DNA from: Alphaproteobacteria bacterium
GTDB taxonomy: Bacteria > Pseudomonadota > Alphaproteobacteria > SMXP01
Assembly: GCA_004356335.1 (NCBI GenBank)
Contig: SMXP01000078.1
Coordinates: forward strand, 1 to 16,793
Direction: 5' to 3'
DNA: 16,793 bases
Part shown: one piece after another, positions 1 to 7,747 of the stretch
How the letters are laid out: each line of letters begins with the position of its first letter
Position numbering within the stretch: position 1 is the first letter of the stretch
Made by a program: the position numbers and the translations under genes
Notes under the pieces: generated by a model
Databases searched by the model: none
The model's input: only the letters and a program-made list of their open reading frames with translations
Told to the model about the DNA's origin: nothing

Positions 1-664
1 AAACCGTGTCGCTTAAAAAATGAGCGCCTTGTGCGATGCGTATGAAAGAAATGAAACCACCAAACAGCAGGAATAGGGCGACCAAAAGGCCGCGATTGCC
101 CTTTGCCAACACAGCCAGCGCGACGGTTGTGAACGCGATCGACGCGTCACCTGAGACGAATGAACAATTTGTCGTACATTGATCGGACATCACCAGGGCC
201 GGGGTAAAATCCAAGTGGCCGCCTAATTCGGTTACGTCTCTGGGTCGCGCGCGGCCCCAATTTTCCTTGAACAAAGCATTGGCGATAAGTCCGGGACCTA
301 GGGCAAGCGACAACAAAACAAACCAATAAGCGCGCGCAGCCAATCCCAGAATTTTGCGCTGACCCAATGATGTGACGGCGAGCGCCAAGACCACCACAAG
401 GCTGCCAGCCCAGGCCAATCCCACTATGAGGTCGTTGAAGAATTGAAAGAACGGATCCGTCCGGAGCGGCCATCCGCCGGTCTCTGCATCCAAAAATAAT
501 TCTGACAGGGCGATGTCGATTTGCGGGAATGCCATGAACAAAAAAGCACTCGCGATACCCAAAACCATCAGAGCGACCAAGCACACGCGCGTTTGATGGG
601 CCGCCCGGATGTCCGGTGGCGGGCTTTGCCTCGGATGGTGTCGCGCTTGCCCATCAATCGCCAT
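1..664 (-). CDS. PAP2-superfamily membrane phosphatase, LpxE/LpxF-like, partial (3' end off the left edge)
   Basis: My own translation of the minus strand gives an uninterrupted 221-codon frame running off the left edge. It has the three-part PAP2 phosphatase signature: K133-x6-R140-P141, then NCSFVSGDAS around 166-175, then R209-x5-H215-x3-D219. Hydrophobic helices surround these motifs. In the family such enzymes remove a phosphate from lipids, for example lipid A (LpxE, LpxF) or polyprenyl pyrophosphate, at the periplasmic face of the inner membrane. The middle motif is unusual: the His of the common PSGH is Asp here. The start overlaps the end of the upstream GT39 gene. A GGAGG lies 6 nt before the ATG at 664 and only 3 nt before an adjacent ATG at 667, so I prefer 664. 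It is the last visible gene of the envelope operon. The family is well supported; the exact lipid substrate is inference. Confidence 0.85.
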   Translation of the reverse strand, partial: MAIDGQARHHPRQSPPPDIRAAHQTRVCLVALMVLGIASAFLFMAFPQIDIALSELFLDAETGGWPLRTDPFFQFFNDLIVGLAWAGSLVVVLALAVTSLGQRKILGLAARAYWFVLLSLALGPGLIANALFKENWGRARPRDVTELGGHLDFTPALVMSDQCTTNCSFVSGDASIAFTTVALAVLAKGNRGLLVALFLLFGGFISFIRIAQGAHFLSDTV

Positions 665-2144
665 CATAGCCCTCCAGGCGATAGACGAAAACCCGGCGGG
701 TGCGGTTGCCGCCTGTGGGCACCGTCACCAGCTTGACGAATTCGTGTGATTTAAACGCCCTTAGAATAGCTTGAGGGTCGTCGTTTCTGGCGACCAATAA
801 AATTGGGTCCTTGGCATCCTTTGGCAGTGTTACCGTCAGCTCGTAATGGTTCTGCGGGCGCCCATTGTAATCCCAGATGAACAAGGGTAGGTCGGTATCT
901 CGACCGTAATACAATAATTCCGTTAATATCGAACGATCGTCAGCCAAGATAGACTGTGCCTTTGGCTCCAACTGTGCCAGGTCAAGCACCTCGCTTGCCA
1001 TAAGGTTCCAACCACGCACGCGCTTGAAAGCGTTGTCTAAGCCCACTCTTTCAATAAGAACCGGCGCCAAGACCAAAGCTGATAATCCGATGACCAAGGC
1101 CAAATGCAATGCGAAAGATGCATATAGCGCCCGAATGCGGCGGCCCTGCGTCAGCCACGCCGTGACAAAAATGCATGCGGCGATATAAGCGGTCGCTGCC
1201 CAATTGGCATTGGCGCGGGAAATAAAGCTTAGAACGAGCACGAAGATCAGGATCGGAAAACTGAAGCTCAATAAAAAGAGCGAACGCCGATCGACTTGCC
1301 CGCCGGCCTTGCGCAAACGGAAGAGGGATAGGGCGCCCCATAGCAAACAAAAGAAAAGAATGGGGCCGAACAGACCCACTTGATCCACCAAAAAATCAAC
1401 CACACTCCCGGGATTAAACAATTCCGCGTCCAAGCCCGCATTTGCCGCCGTATGGCCGAAGGTGACAAAGCCGTTCCGCATGTTCCAAATGATGTTTGGC
1501 GCACACAACAGCAAAGCGACCCCAGCCGCCACAAGGCTCCCTTTGGCCGATAATTTTTTTCTTTGTTGGGGTGCGAGCAGAAAATAGACCATGGCACAGA
1601 GCAAGAAATAAGCCATGGCGTATTTTGATAAGATGCCCAGCCCTAAAGCGATTCCGAATGCGGCCCCCCATGATGTTTTGCCGGTTTCGAGAAAACGATT
1701 GAAGGCGAAAAGGGCGCCACACCAGAAAAAAAGCAGGGGCACATCGGTTGAGGCCAGGCCGGAGGAAAAAGAAACGCCAGGCAAGGTGATGAAAACAAAC
1801 GCCGCCAAGACGCCGACTTTTGCGTCATATAGGTCGCGTGCCAAAGCAAAGATCAAAAGACTTGTGGCGAAATGAAGCAAAGGAGATGACACACGTATGC
1901 ACGCTTCAGCGTCACCGCAAATCCCCGTGGTCAATCCAATCAGCCAGGCGATCATCGGCGGCTTGGAAAAATAGCCGAAGGCGAAATTCCGACTCCAGTC
2001 CCAATATTGAGCCTCATCCGGAGCCAATTCATAGTTCGCCTGGATGAGAATTATAATGCGCGCAAGGGTCAACAAACCGCCGGCAAGCACGGCAAGCTGC
2101 CAAGCGCTTAAGAATCCTATGACGCTGTTTGGCCGTCCGCTCAT
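654..2144 (-). CDS. GT39 (PMT/ArnT-type) membrane glycosyltransferase
   Basis: A 496-residue polytopic membrane protein. The N-terminal helix is followed by an acidic loop LAPDEAQYWDW (Asp43, Glu44), the position and form expected for the catalytic loop of GT39/GT83 enzymes, which take a sugar from a polyprenyl-phosphate carrier on the periplasmic side. Next comes the conserved stretch FGYFSKPPMIAWLIG, then about ten hydrophobic segments. The last ~100 residues are a soluble tail. The ATG overlaps the stop of the upstream ligase-like gene by 4 nt (ATGA), suggesting translational coupling, and its own end overlaps the next PAP2 gene. It differs clearly from the second GT39 protein at 4126-5865, so the two probably act on different acceptors or sugars. 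The acceptor (lipid A, core, other glycan) cannot be read from the sequence. Confidence 0.88.
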   Translation of the reverse strand: MSGRPNSVIGFLSAWQLAVLAGGLLTLARIIILIQANYELAPDEAQYWDWSRNFAFGYFSKPPMIAWLIGLTTGICGDAEACIRVSSPLLHFATSLLIFALARDLYDAKVGVLAAFVFITLPGVSFSSGLASTDVPLLFFWCGALFAFNRFLETGKTSWGAAFGIALGLGILSKYAMAYFLLCAMVYFLLAPQQRKKLSAKGSLVAAGVALLLCAPNIIWNMRNGFVTFGHTAANAGLDAELFNPGSVVDFLVDQVGLFGPILFFCLLWGALSLFRLRKAGGQVDRRSLFLLSFSFPILIFVLVLSFISRANANWAATAYIAACIFVTAWLTQGRRIRALYASFALHLALVIGLSALVLAPVLIERVGLDNAFKRVRGWNLMASEVLDLAQLEPKAQSILADDRSILTELLYYGRDTDLPLFIWDYNGRPQNHYELTVTLPKDAKDPILLVARNDDPQAILRAFKSHEFVKLVTVPTGGNRTRRVFVYRLEGYDGD

Positions 2145-3436
2145 GTGCCCCGACTCTGGTCATCGAGAATAAAAATCAGAGAGCTCGCGACTAAAAAAAG
2201 AGTTGCGATCAGCCAGCCCTGAAGCAACCCATAGCTCAGCATGAGCACACAAAAAATGGCGGCGAGCCCTGCTGAAAAGCCGGCGTGAGAACGGCGATGA
2301 TGCATAATGACTTCGGTTCTTCTGATGACGAGGCCAAGCACCGTAATTCCGATCAAAACACCCAGCGCACCGAGCTCGAGCCACAGTTGAAGCCCGGCAT
2401 TATGAGGATGAAGCGGTAGCTTGCTCGCGTTCAGTTCCATCGCTGCCCCGTTCCCCGTCACACAATTGGCCGCAAGGTTGATTGTCTTATCGCGACCCGG
2501 CATCACCCGCGAGGCATTAAGTCCCCAACCAAGAAACGGTCTTTGTGATATATTCTCGTCAACGAAGTTCCAAATCGCAAGACGATGAACCGCCGATGGA
2601 TTGGTCTTAAGCGCGTCGCACACAAGCGGCCCCTGAAGTGGCACGGGAAATAGCAGCGGAAGGATAAGGATCAATCCCATTATTGTGAAATAGATCGCAA
2701 AACGTAGCCGCGGCAATACATAAACCACGGCAAACGAACATAATCCGACGGCGAGTGCCAGGCGAGCCGCATCATTTTCGATCATCAGCAACGCACCTAT
2801 TGTGCCGGCACCTAGCGCCAGGGAGATATTCCGATGATTGCTATGCACAAGATGTGCGACCAAAGGCACGGTTAAGATCGCACTAATGCTGGCGCCGCGA
2901 GAAAATCTCACACTCTCCCGGGCCAACTCTTGAGCCGCAACAGCGCCCGACGCCGATATTCTCATAATCCCAAGATAAACCGCGACAATGCCACCGGCCA
3001 ACGCGAAGCCCCACGCCATGGCGCGTAGGAACAAAAGGCGGGTCTCTTTGTCGAGGTGTGCGACCGCCATTATGAGCGTCAGTCCAATGGCCAGTTCGAT
3101 CATAAGCCGAAGGCCTCGCGCCAAGGACAGCGCCGGATCGATAGACCACAACGCCGACAACGTGCCGATCAGTCCAAGCGCTAGAATTGCCGCGAACACG
3201 GAAGATTGGCGACGCAAGATGGCGGCGACGTGCCGATCCGAAGATCGGCGCATGGCACTAAATAACGTGACGGCGAGAATCGGTACCAGGACCTGAACGG
3301 CATTTCTCGCAAGATAAAGGATTGGGCCCGCGAGGAAATAAAGGCCGCACCCGGCATATATGAGTTTCGTGGTGACGCGGTCGTCGTGCCGAGGCCATTT
3401 GTTTGCGCGCGGGCCTTTGTTCGGTGACAGGGTCAT
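2141..3436 (-). CDS. O-antigen ligase / Wzy_C-family membrane protein
   Basis: A 431-residue protein with about ten to twelve hydrophobic segments and a large periplasmic loop before the last helices. In that loop are HRLAIW (284-289), PFLGWGLNASR (about 300-310) and HPHN (343-346) followed by a hydrophobic LWLELGALG. This layout is typical of the O-antigen ligase/polymerase family (WaaL, Wzy, exopolysaccharide polymerases), which transfers or polymerises glycans carried on undecaprenyl pyrophosphate at the periplasmic face. The sequence does not tell ligase from polymerase. The gene starts 3 nt after the stop of the upstream PAP2 gene and overlaps the next GT39 gene by 4 nt. An undecaprenyl-pyrophosphate by-product would explain a neighbouring PAP2 phosphatase; that link is inference. 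Confidence 0.85.
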   Translation of the reverse strand: MTLSPNKGPRANKWPRHDDRVTTKLIYAGCGLYFLAGPILYLARNAVQVLVPILAVTLFSAMRRSSDRHVAAILRRQSSVFAAILALGLIGTLSALWSIDPALSLARGLRLMIELAIGLTLIMAVAHLDKETRLLFLRAMAWGFALAGGIVAVYLGIMRISASGAVAAQELARESVRFSRGASISAILTVPLVAHLVHSNHRNISLALGAGTIGALLMIENDAARLALAVGLCSFAVVYVLPRLRFAIYFTIMGLILILPLLFPVPLQGPLVCDALKTNPSAVHRLAIWNFVDENISQRPFLGWGLNASRVMPGRDKTINLAANCVTGNGAAMELNASKLPLHPHNAGLQLWLELGALGVLIGITVLGLVIRRTEVIMHHRRSHAGFSAGLAAIFCVLMLSYGLLQGWLIATLFLVASSLIFILDDQSRGT

Positions 3437-3439
3437 GTA

Positions 3440-4129
3440 TCATCCAGCGTAGCAAGCGGGGTTGACCGGCGCGGAACCTATTTCCGGAAACCAATGTCGT
3501 CGGACCAGCAGAACCGAAACAATTCCCACATAGGAGCCGAATATAATGTCACTGGGGAAGTGCGCGCCGTTTAGCACGCGGCTGAACGCAATAGTGGCAG
3601 CTAACGTGAGGAAAAACCATGTAGCGCGCGGGAAAACCAAACTCAACACACAGGCAATGGTGAACGCCGACTGGGAATGTCCCGACGGAAAAGAATTAAA
3701 GGACCAGTCGGGACTAAAGGGAGAAAAACCATAAACACCGTCTTGGATTAGATGCTTGGGCCGGTAGCGGCCCAAAATATTTTTGAGGATTTGTACGACG
3801 GCGCCCGAGAGGGCGTAACTGGCGAGACCGAACAGCCCAATGCGCGCAAGATGCGCATACCAACGGGCGATTCCAAGGGGAGCCGTCCAAAGAAACAGAG
3901 CGCGGCCTCCAAGGTAAAGCACCACAAGAATAACCAGATGAGTATCCGCCTTTCCCAGCCTGGAAACATCGCGCCAAAATTGAACGCCGGCGGCACTCAT
4001 GGTCCGATCAATAAAAAAGGCTGCCGGCTTATCGATTGTCACCATGAGAACGATGCAAACCAACAGCACGATCATGGTGAGCACGATGAGCGGTCGGGGA
4101 TCGAGCCACTTGGACGCGTGAGCAATCAT
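3440..4129 (-). CDS. PAP2-superfamily membrane phosphatase with canonical motifs
   Basis: A 229-residue membrane protein with all three PAP2 motifs intact: K116-x6-R123-P124, PSGH at 148-151, and S183-R184-x5-H190-x3-D194. His190 is the expected nucleophile and His151 the expected acid. Hydrophobic segments lie at about 14-32, 65-82, 96-115, 153-167, 171-183 and 196-209. Members dephosphorylate phosphatidylglycerophosphate, undecaprenyl pyrophosphate or lipid A phosphates. The gene overlaps the upstream ArnT-like gene by 4 nt (ATGA) and is followed after 3 nt by the ligase-like gene. The placement suggests carrier-lipid recycling or lipid A dephosphorylation. It is much more canonical than the PAP2 protein at the left edge, so the two are unlikely to be simple duplicates. 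Confidence 0.9.
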   Translation of the reverse strand: MIAHASKWLDPRPLIVLTMIVLLVCIVLMVTIDKPAAFFIDRTMSAAGVQFWRDVSRLGKADTHLVILVVLYLGGRALFLWTAPLGIARWYAHLARIGLFGLASYALSGAVVQILKNILGRYRPKHLIQDGVYGFSPFSPDWSFNSFPSGHSQSAFTIACVLSLVFPRATWFFLTLAATIAFSRVLNGAHFPSDIIFGSYVGIVSVLLVRRHWFPEIGSAPVNPACYAG

Positions 4130-5865
4130 TGTCGAAGAAGACTTTCCGGATTGAGCGCATCTTGAGGCGTGGCACGATATAAAGTGAGAGTGACATTTTG
4201 GCCGCGCGAATAATTAATCCCCACCACGGTCTCGATGGCTTGGCCCGTCGCGTTGAGCTGGGCCAAACGCGATAGAAACGCGTCTTCCTGCGCGCTCTCG
4301 ACGAGGGCGAGACTGCCCGGTGTGGTTGCGATATGGTCAGCAGCGACCTGCCCGGTACCCAGTTTCGTATCGGTCCCCAGCAGGAACACCAGGCTTGGCT
4401 CGCTATAGCCGGCCACGGCCACGGGCGTGTCATTTTTATGGTGACGGGCAATTGCTTCGGCGGCAGCCGTGCTGATTTGAAACTGCGTCATTAAAGGTAA
4501 CGTCCCCTGCAACAGGCTCCAGTTAAATAAAGCGGCCACCACCATACCAGCCAGTGTGATTTTCAACCAATTGCCTTGGGCCAAAGCAAGAAATGCCGTG
4601 ACGGCGGCGGCAAAAAATATCACCGCGCAGGCCACCAACAAGCCGGACAATCCGTCACCGTAGAATATCGGCAAAACCCCGATGCCAATCGCAAGACCCC
4701 CCGTTACCGCCAGCCATAGGGTCGCCATGCCCCACATGATCGCCCGATCATAGGCCCCTTCCGGCGCCATCAAGTCGGCAGAGATTTGTTTAAGGCCGGC
4801 GGCGCATAACAGCATGATGGGCGGCAACAGGGGCAACACATAATGCGGTAACTTGGTGGGCAAGAGTTCGAAGAATAACCAGCTCGGTATGATCCAAGCC
4901 AAACAGAATCGAACGGCGGGATCGTGTCGTCGGCGCCAAGCCAACAAAGCCGCCGGTCCCAAAACCAATGAGGCCGGCCACAATAAAAGCGGTGAGGCTA
5001 AAAGATAAGTGCCGGGCGGGGCGCCGTGGCCCTCCTGTCCGGATATTATTTTAGCGGCCATGTCGTTGGTCAGCGCGTCAACGAAAAAACCGCCATCGGT
5101 CGCCTGCCAAATGGCCGCGCTCCATGGCAGGACAATGACAAGGATGATAACGATCCCGGGCAGCGGCGACAGACGTTTGAGCCAGAGCCATTGCCTATCG
5201 AGCAGGCACAAGGTGACGACAGTTAAGCCAAGAACCAAAGGCGCCATAGGCCCTTTTATCAGCAGGCCGAATCCAAGAGCGATCCATAGAAGCAAGGCGA
5301 GGACGCCGGGTGACCGAAACAATTGGGCTTGCCCGCCGTCACAATGGTCCAGATATATTCGGCCGAGCGTCATTTGAATGGCGGTGACACAAGCCAGTAA
5401 CACGGCATCTGTTGTGGCGAGATTGGACTCGGCCGCAATAATGATCGACGCGGCAAGCCAAAGTGCGCCGAGCAGAGCCGTCTCATCGCCGAACAAGCGA
5501 CGCCCCCCCCAAAACGTCAACCATACGGCAATCAAGGCACCTAACAGGGAAGGCAGCCTATAGGCCCAAATCTGCCGGTCCTCGACAGCGCTCAATGCGC
5601 TCACGGACAAGGCCTGCAACCAGTGAATGCCAATCGGTTTCTTGTGGCGTGGCTCATCCAAAAACTTGATCTCGATATAATTCCCGGTCTCGAGCATTTG
5701 GGCGGTAGCCTGGGCGAAACGAGATTCATCCCGGTCGATCGGCGGCAGGCTGAATAGCCCGGGTAAAAACAGCAATAGAGCGACGATTGCCAGACAAAGA
5801 TATGGCCGGGCCAGCATGAAGGTCCAAATATGGCGCGGTTGCAGGGTGGCAGTGGCGTTCGACAC
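4126..5865 (-). CDS. ArnT-like GT39 glycosyltransferase (lipid A / LPS sugar transferase)
   Basis: A 579-residue polytopic membrane protein. After the first helix comes PPIDRDESRFAQA, with Asp44 and Glu46-Glu47-region acidic residues (DRDE, 44-47), then KFLDEPRHKKPIGIHWLQ, which is the ArnT signature. ArnT moves 4-amino-4-deoxy-arabinose from undecaprenyl phosphate to lipid A; rhizobial relatives (RgtA-D) move galacturonic acid. About twelve hydrophobic segments follow, then a C-terminal soluble domain of about 120 residues, as in ArnT. The start is a GTG with GGGGAG 9 nt upstream; an in-frame ATG at codon 17 is the alternative. It is the first gene of the five-gene minus-strand operon and stands divergent from the GT2 gene, which could make its donor. 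The sugar is not determined. Confidence 0.9.
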   Translation of the reverse strand: MSNATATLQPRHIWTFMLARPYLCLAIVALLLFLPGLFSLPPIDRDESRFAQATAQMLETGNYIEIKFLDEPRHKKPIGIHWLQALSVSALSAVEDRQIWAYRLPSLLGALIAVWLTFWGGRRLFGDETALLGALWLAASIIIAAESNLATTDAVLLACVTAIQMTLGRIYLDHCDGGQAQLFRSPGVLALLLWIALGFGLLIKGPMAPLVLGLTVVTLCLLDRQWLWLKRLSPLPGIVIILVIVLPWSAAIWQATDGGFFVDALTNDMAAKIISGQEGHGAPPGTYLLASPLLLWPASLVLGPAALLAWRRRHDPAVRFCLAWIIPSWLFFELLPTKLPHYVLPLLPPIMLLCAAGLKQISADLMAPEGAYDRAIMWGMATLWLAVTGGLAIGIGVLPIFYGDGLSGLLVACAVIFFAAAVTAFLALAQGNWLKITLAGMVVAALFNWSLLQGTLPLMTQFQISTAAAEAIARHHKNDTPVAVAGYSEPSLVFLLGTDTKLGTGQVAADHIATTPGSLALVESAQEDAFLSRLAQLNATGQAIETVVGINYSRGQNVTLTLYRATPQDALNPESLLRQ

Positions 5866-6081
5866 GTGAGGAGGCTCCCCGAATCAAGCTGACGACACTT
5901 TATATCAATGAGGCGGAATTTCGCGGTGAACCCGCTGATTACAAGGTTTCTTGCGTGTTGCCGTCATGCATAGGATAAACACCCATGAGCTCGGTGCGTT
6001 ACGGCGCCGGTTTGAGCCGAGCGACAAAAGTCAGGGTCGCGCAAAGTCGTGCGGCAGCGCGCCCAAAGAGAGGCAGGATCG
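5866..6081. promoter_or_regulatory. Divergent intergenic region between the envelope operon and the GT2 gene
   Basis: This 216-nt gap separates the GTG start of the ArnT-like gene (minus) from the preferred GTG start of the GT2 gene (plus), so it should hold both promoters. On the minus strand a TATAAA (about 5898-5903) is a possible -10 box, but I see no well-spaced -35 box. On the plus side no convincing sigma-70 pair is visible. GCTCGG near 5988 and CCGAGC near 6016 form a weak inverted repeat. The role is inferred from gene layout. Confidence 0.4.
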
Positions 6082-6810
6082 GTGACACCCGAACTTTCCG
6101 TAGTGGTTCCAGTTTTTGATGAGCAAGACAACGTCTTGCCTCTGATCAAAGAGATTGTCGACGCCCTGGCGCCGCGCCTCAAGTTCGAGATCATCTTTGT
6201 CGATGATTGCAGTAGTGATCGTACGCTCGACGTTCTCAAATCGGCCAAAGCCGAGTTCGAGCAATTGCGCGTCATCGGGCACGATCGAAATTACGGTCAG
6301 AGTTCAGCCATCAGAAGCGGGGTCCTAGCGGCGCGTGGCGAACTTATTGCGACCTTGGATGGCGACGGTCAGAACGATCCGGCCGACCTTCCACTGCTCG
6401 TCGATACCTATCGCAAACGAGCCCAAGACGGGCCCATTGGGATGGTGTCGGGCCGGCGGGTTGGCCGTCGCGATAGTTGGATGAAACAAAAGGCCTCTTT
6501 TATCGGCAACGGCATAAGACGTTTCTTTCTGAGAGACAAAGCGGTTGACACCGGTTGTTCCCTAAAGGTTTTCGCGCGCGAACTTTTCTTGCGGCTGCCT
6601 TATTTCGATCATATGCATCGTTATCTTGCAGCGCTTGTCTTGCGTGAGGGATTGGCGGTTGATTTCGTCAATGTCAGCCATCGCTCTCGTCTTCACGGCT
6701 CGTCGAAATACGGTATTTTGGATAGAGCGTTTGTCTCGATCAGCGACCTTGCCGGTGTGCTTTGGCTGCGCAGGCGTGGTTCCATAGCCAAAAACACCCA
6801 GGAATTTTAG
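6082..6810 (+). CDS. GT2 glycosyltransferase, polyprenyl-phosphate sugar synthase type (DPM1/ArnC/RgtE-like)
   Basis: A 242-residue GT-A fold enzyme: LSVVVPVFDEQDNV at the N terminus, VDDCSSD at 40-46, the DxD-type DGDGQNDP at 93-100, DTGCSLKVF at 156-164, and HRSRLHGSSKYG at 200-211. The last motif is typical of dolichyl/polyprenyl-phosphate mannose synthases and ArnC/RgtE, which move a nucleotide-activated sugar to a polyprenyl phosphate at the cytoplasmic face. There is no C-terminal pair of membrane helices as in ArnC, only a moderately hydrophobic SDLAGVLWL stretch. I choose the GTG at 6082 because AGGCAGGA lies just upstream and the family begins there; a GTG at 6049 would add 11 basic residues. 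The gene is divergent from the ArnT-like operon and likely supplies its donor. The stop codon is the first three bases of a palindromic repeat. Confidence 0.88.
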   Translation: MTPELSVVVPVFDEQDNVLPLIKEIVDALAPRLKFEIIFVDDCSSDRTLDVLKSAKAEFEQLRVIGHDRNYGQSSAIRSGVLAARGELIATLDGDGQNDPADLPLLVDTYRKRAQDGPIGMVSGRRVGRRDSWMKQKASFIGNGIRRFFLRDKAVDTGCSLKVFARELFLRLPYFDHMHRYLAALVLREGLAVDFVNVSHRSRLHGSSKYGILDRAFVSISDLAGVLWLRRRGSIAKNTQEF

Positions 6811-6912
6811 CGCGCATTCAGGAAAAGTGGGACCCGATTTTCCGTCCGAATGCGCGACAAAACAAAGGCTTAGAGCACGTTAGAGATTCCAAATAAAGTG
6901 AACGTGCTCTAG
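6808..6912 (+). repeat. Composite palindromic mosaic element, copy 1 (GCGCATTC module plus AGCACGTT hairpin)
   Basis: The element begins with the TAG stop of the GT2 gene. Module 1 has an outer stem GCGCATTC / GAATGCGC enclosing GGAAAA...TTTTCC (with one changed base). A linker CGACAAAACAAAGGCT follows. Module 2 is a perfect 11-bp stem TAGAGCACGTT (6871-6881) / AACGTGCTCTA (6901-6911). The same two modules occur inverted at 13490-13594. It is probably transcribed at the 3' end of the GT2 mRNA and could act as a terminator or stabiliser. Confidence 0.85.
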
Positions 6913-7033
6913 CGTGCTGTCTCGTCTATGAAGCGAAAAAAAGATCAAAATGCCGCCTCATTTCGCCTAGCATTTGTCATATAAATGCCACATCCTGTGA
7001 AAAGAATTGCTGCTATGGTTACGGCTATGAGTT

Positions 7034-7142
7034 CTAGAGCCCATTCACAAAAAGTGTACGCGGTTTTTGGGTTCGAATGGGCGACCAATAACAAATCTAG
7101 ACCCCCGTTTCTTGATTCAATGAATTGTGAACGGGGGTCTAG
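7034..7142 (+). repeat. 109-bp double-hairpin repeat bounded by CTAG, copy 1
   Basis: CTAG stands at both ends. The first hairpin has the outer stem GCCCATTC / GAATGGGC and inner CAAAAA / TTTTTG. The second is CTAGACCCCCGTT (7097-7109) / AACGGGGGTCTAG (7130-7142), continued by ATTCA / TGAAT in the loop. Near-identical copies lie at 12775-12884 and 15229-15337. It lies about 50 nt upstream of the four-helix membrane protein gene. The stretch between the previous element and this one (6913-7033) shows no gene or clear signal. Confidence 0.88.
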
Positions 7143-7194
7143 GGGGTATGGGGTGCACTAGACATCCCCTCCTTGATGGTAAAGTGAGGTTGGT

Positions 7195-7629
7195 ATGATC
7201 GGGTTCTTTCCCTTATTCGCATTGATTTTGATTGCCTTCAACGTCGTCGTCTTTGGCGGCGACGTGTTGTTCGGTGCAGAGGCCGGACAAGACGTCTTCA
7301 ATTCGACCGTGGCAAGCTTTCAACTGATGTCGTCAGACGTTTGGAAGATCACGTTGGGCGACACGTTTGTCATTGTGTCCTTATTGATCCTATTTCTCGA
7401 AATCGTCAAAGCAACGCGTACGAATCAAGTAGCCATCATGAATCACGCCTTGTCGATGCTGGTTTTTATTGTCGCTCTGGTCGAGTTCATTGTTATGGAG
7501 GGCTTCGGCAATTCCACTTTTTTCTTGATCATGGCGATGTCCATGCTTGATGTTATTGCAGGCTTCACTATCACCATAAGTACGGCGCGTCGTGATCTTG
7601 GCATAGGTCAAGGCATATTCGCCGGATAG
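7195..7629 (+). CDS. Small four-helix membrane protein of unknown function
   Basis: I do not recognise a named family. The 144-residue protein is almost entirely hydrophobic, with four likely helices at about 4-21, 57-72, 84-101 and 108-128, and short loops. A charged connector (KATRTNQ, 72-78) joins helices 2 and 3, and the C terminus is short and basic (ARRDLGIGQG). Two acidic residues sit in or near helices (Glu69, Glu97), which might matter for transport or partner binding. The ATG has GAGG at 7186-7189, 5 nt upstream. It is followed after 118 nt by the DUF4399 gene in the same direction; whether they share a transcript is unclear. Coding potential is strong from hydrophobic periodicity and the ribosome-binding site. 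Confidence 0.75.
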   Translation: MIGFFPLFALILIAFNVVVFGGDVLFGAEAGQDVFNSTVASFQLMSSDVWKITLGDTFVIVSLLILFLEIVKATRTNQVAIMNHALSMLVFIVALVEFIVMEGFGNSTFFLIMAMSMLDVIAGFTITISTARRDLGIGQGIFAG

Positions 7630-7747
7630 CGCGTACCCGTTAGGTTATTTTGAATTTCGAGCAAATCCAAGGGCCGACAACATTTTTCTTTGCACGCCGT
7701 CGGCTCCGGATCGACAGTCTATTTGTTTACCAAAAAGGAGATTGAAC

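Noticed and set aside
147..584. 145-codon minus-strand frame at the left edge
   Set aside because: It is a shifted frame of the PAP2 phosphatase gene, which carries all three family motifs in another frame.
5985..6121. Short upstream frame starting ATGAGCTCGGTG before the GT2 gene
   Set aside because: Arg/Ser-rich low-information product overlapping the GT2 gene, with no ribosome-binding site; more likely leader sequence.
7627..7660. TAGCGCGTACCC at the stop of the four-helix protein gene as another element remnant
   Set aside because: Only the first nine or so bases resemble an element start, and no partner arm or core is present.
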